In this document: positions 5,601 through 5,616 of the stretch, piece by piece | Layout: every line of letters begins with the position of its first letter | Numbering within the stretch: position 1 is the stretch's first letter | Source: a bacterium | GTDB lineage: Bacteria; Latescibacterota; UBA2968; UBA8231 | DNA length: 5,616 nucleotides | NCBI GenBank assembly: GCA_027593305.1 | Contig: JAQCJA010000333.1 | Span: 1-5,616 of the forward strand | Direction: 5' to 3' | Position numbers and translations under genes: made by a program | Notes under the pieces: model-generated | The model's input: only the letters and a program-made list of their open reading frames with translations | The model's database searches: none | Told to the model about the DNA's origin: nothing

Positions 5601-5616
5601 CCCGCTTTGTGGCGGG
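5601..5616. terminator. Possible terminator hairpin cut by the window edge
   Basis: CCCGC (5601-5605) pairs with GCGGG (5612-5616) around a 6-nt loop. The GC-rich stem could continue past the edge, and the base before it is also C. Whether a T-tract follows cannot be seen, so terminator is only a suggestion. Confidence 0.25.

Larger units (their letters stand above)
5497..5616. other. Non-coding tail after the MFS-HEAT gene
   Basis: The final 120 bases after the TAG at 5494-5496 carry no gene I can support. Several frames on both strands are open to the window edge, including a plus-strand frame from GTG 5510 and another from GTG 5532, but none shows a family motif or good ribosome site. Two minus-strand frames would overlap the MFS-HEAT coding region by about 95-135 bp. 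Confidence 0.5.

Overview
This window comes from the chromosome of a GC-rich bacterium (about 60% GC by eye, with G/C-rich third codon positions). It has a bacterial infC, strong-to-weak Shine-Dalgarno sites and at least two TTG start codons. Nothing seen fixes the phylum; a Gram-negative or environmental lineage is plausible but unproven. I see no transposase, phage gene, CRISPR array, tRNA or rRNA.

Layout. (1) Positions 1-56 hold four tandem copies of a 14-bp unit, 47 bp downstream of infC. On the infC strand the repeat forms a chain of short ATG...TGA reading frames with ATGA overlaps. (2) Positions 104-631, minus strand: infC, translation initiation factor IF-3, best read from an ATC start codon. 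A good sigma70-type promoter at 690-718 supports this start. (3) Positions 632-860 are a divergent intergenic region that probably carries promoters for both directions, plus a 10-bp direct repeat spaced one helical turn apart. (4) Positions 861-1889 and 1886-2839, plus strand: an adenosine-kinase-like PfkB-family sugar/nucleoside kinase and a D-2-hydroxyacid dehydrogenase. They overlap by four bases (TTGA) and so form a probable translationally coupled pair. (5) Positions 2840-3126 are non-coding, contain several inverted repeats and a candidate -10 box, but no U-tract terminator. (6) Positions 3127-5496, plus strand: a large membrane protein with a complete 12-helix major facilitator (MFS) transporter at the N-terminus. 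It is fused to at least four HEAT-like helical repeats and a further, unrecognised helical C-terminal domain. (7) Positions 5497-5616 hold two small hairpins and no gene I can support.

Working together. infC is a housekeeping gene and probably leads into rpmI-rplT beyond the left edge (inferred from conserved gene order, not seen). The kinase and dehydrogenase are probably co-expressed, but their shared substrate or pathway is not evident. The MFS-HEAT protein could be a transporter with a cytoplasmic protein-binding or regulatory module. It is the most unusual item here, and its substrate and any link to the kinase/dehydrogenase pair are unknown.
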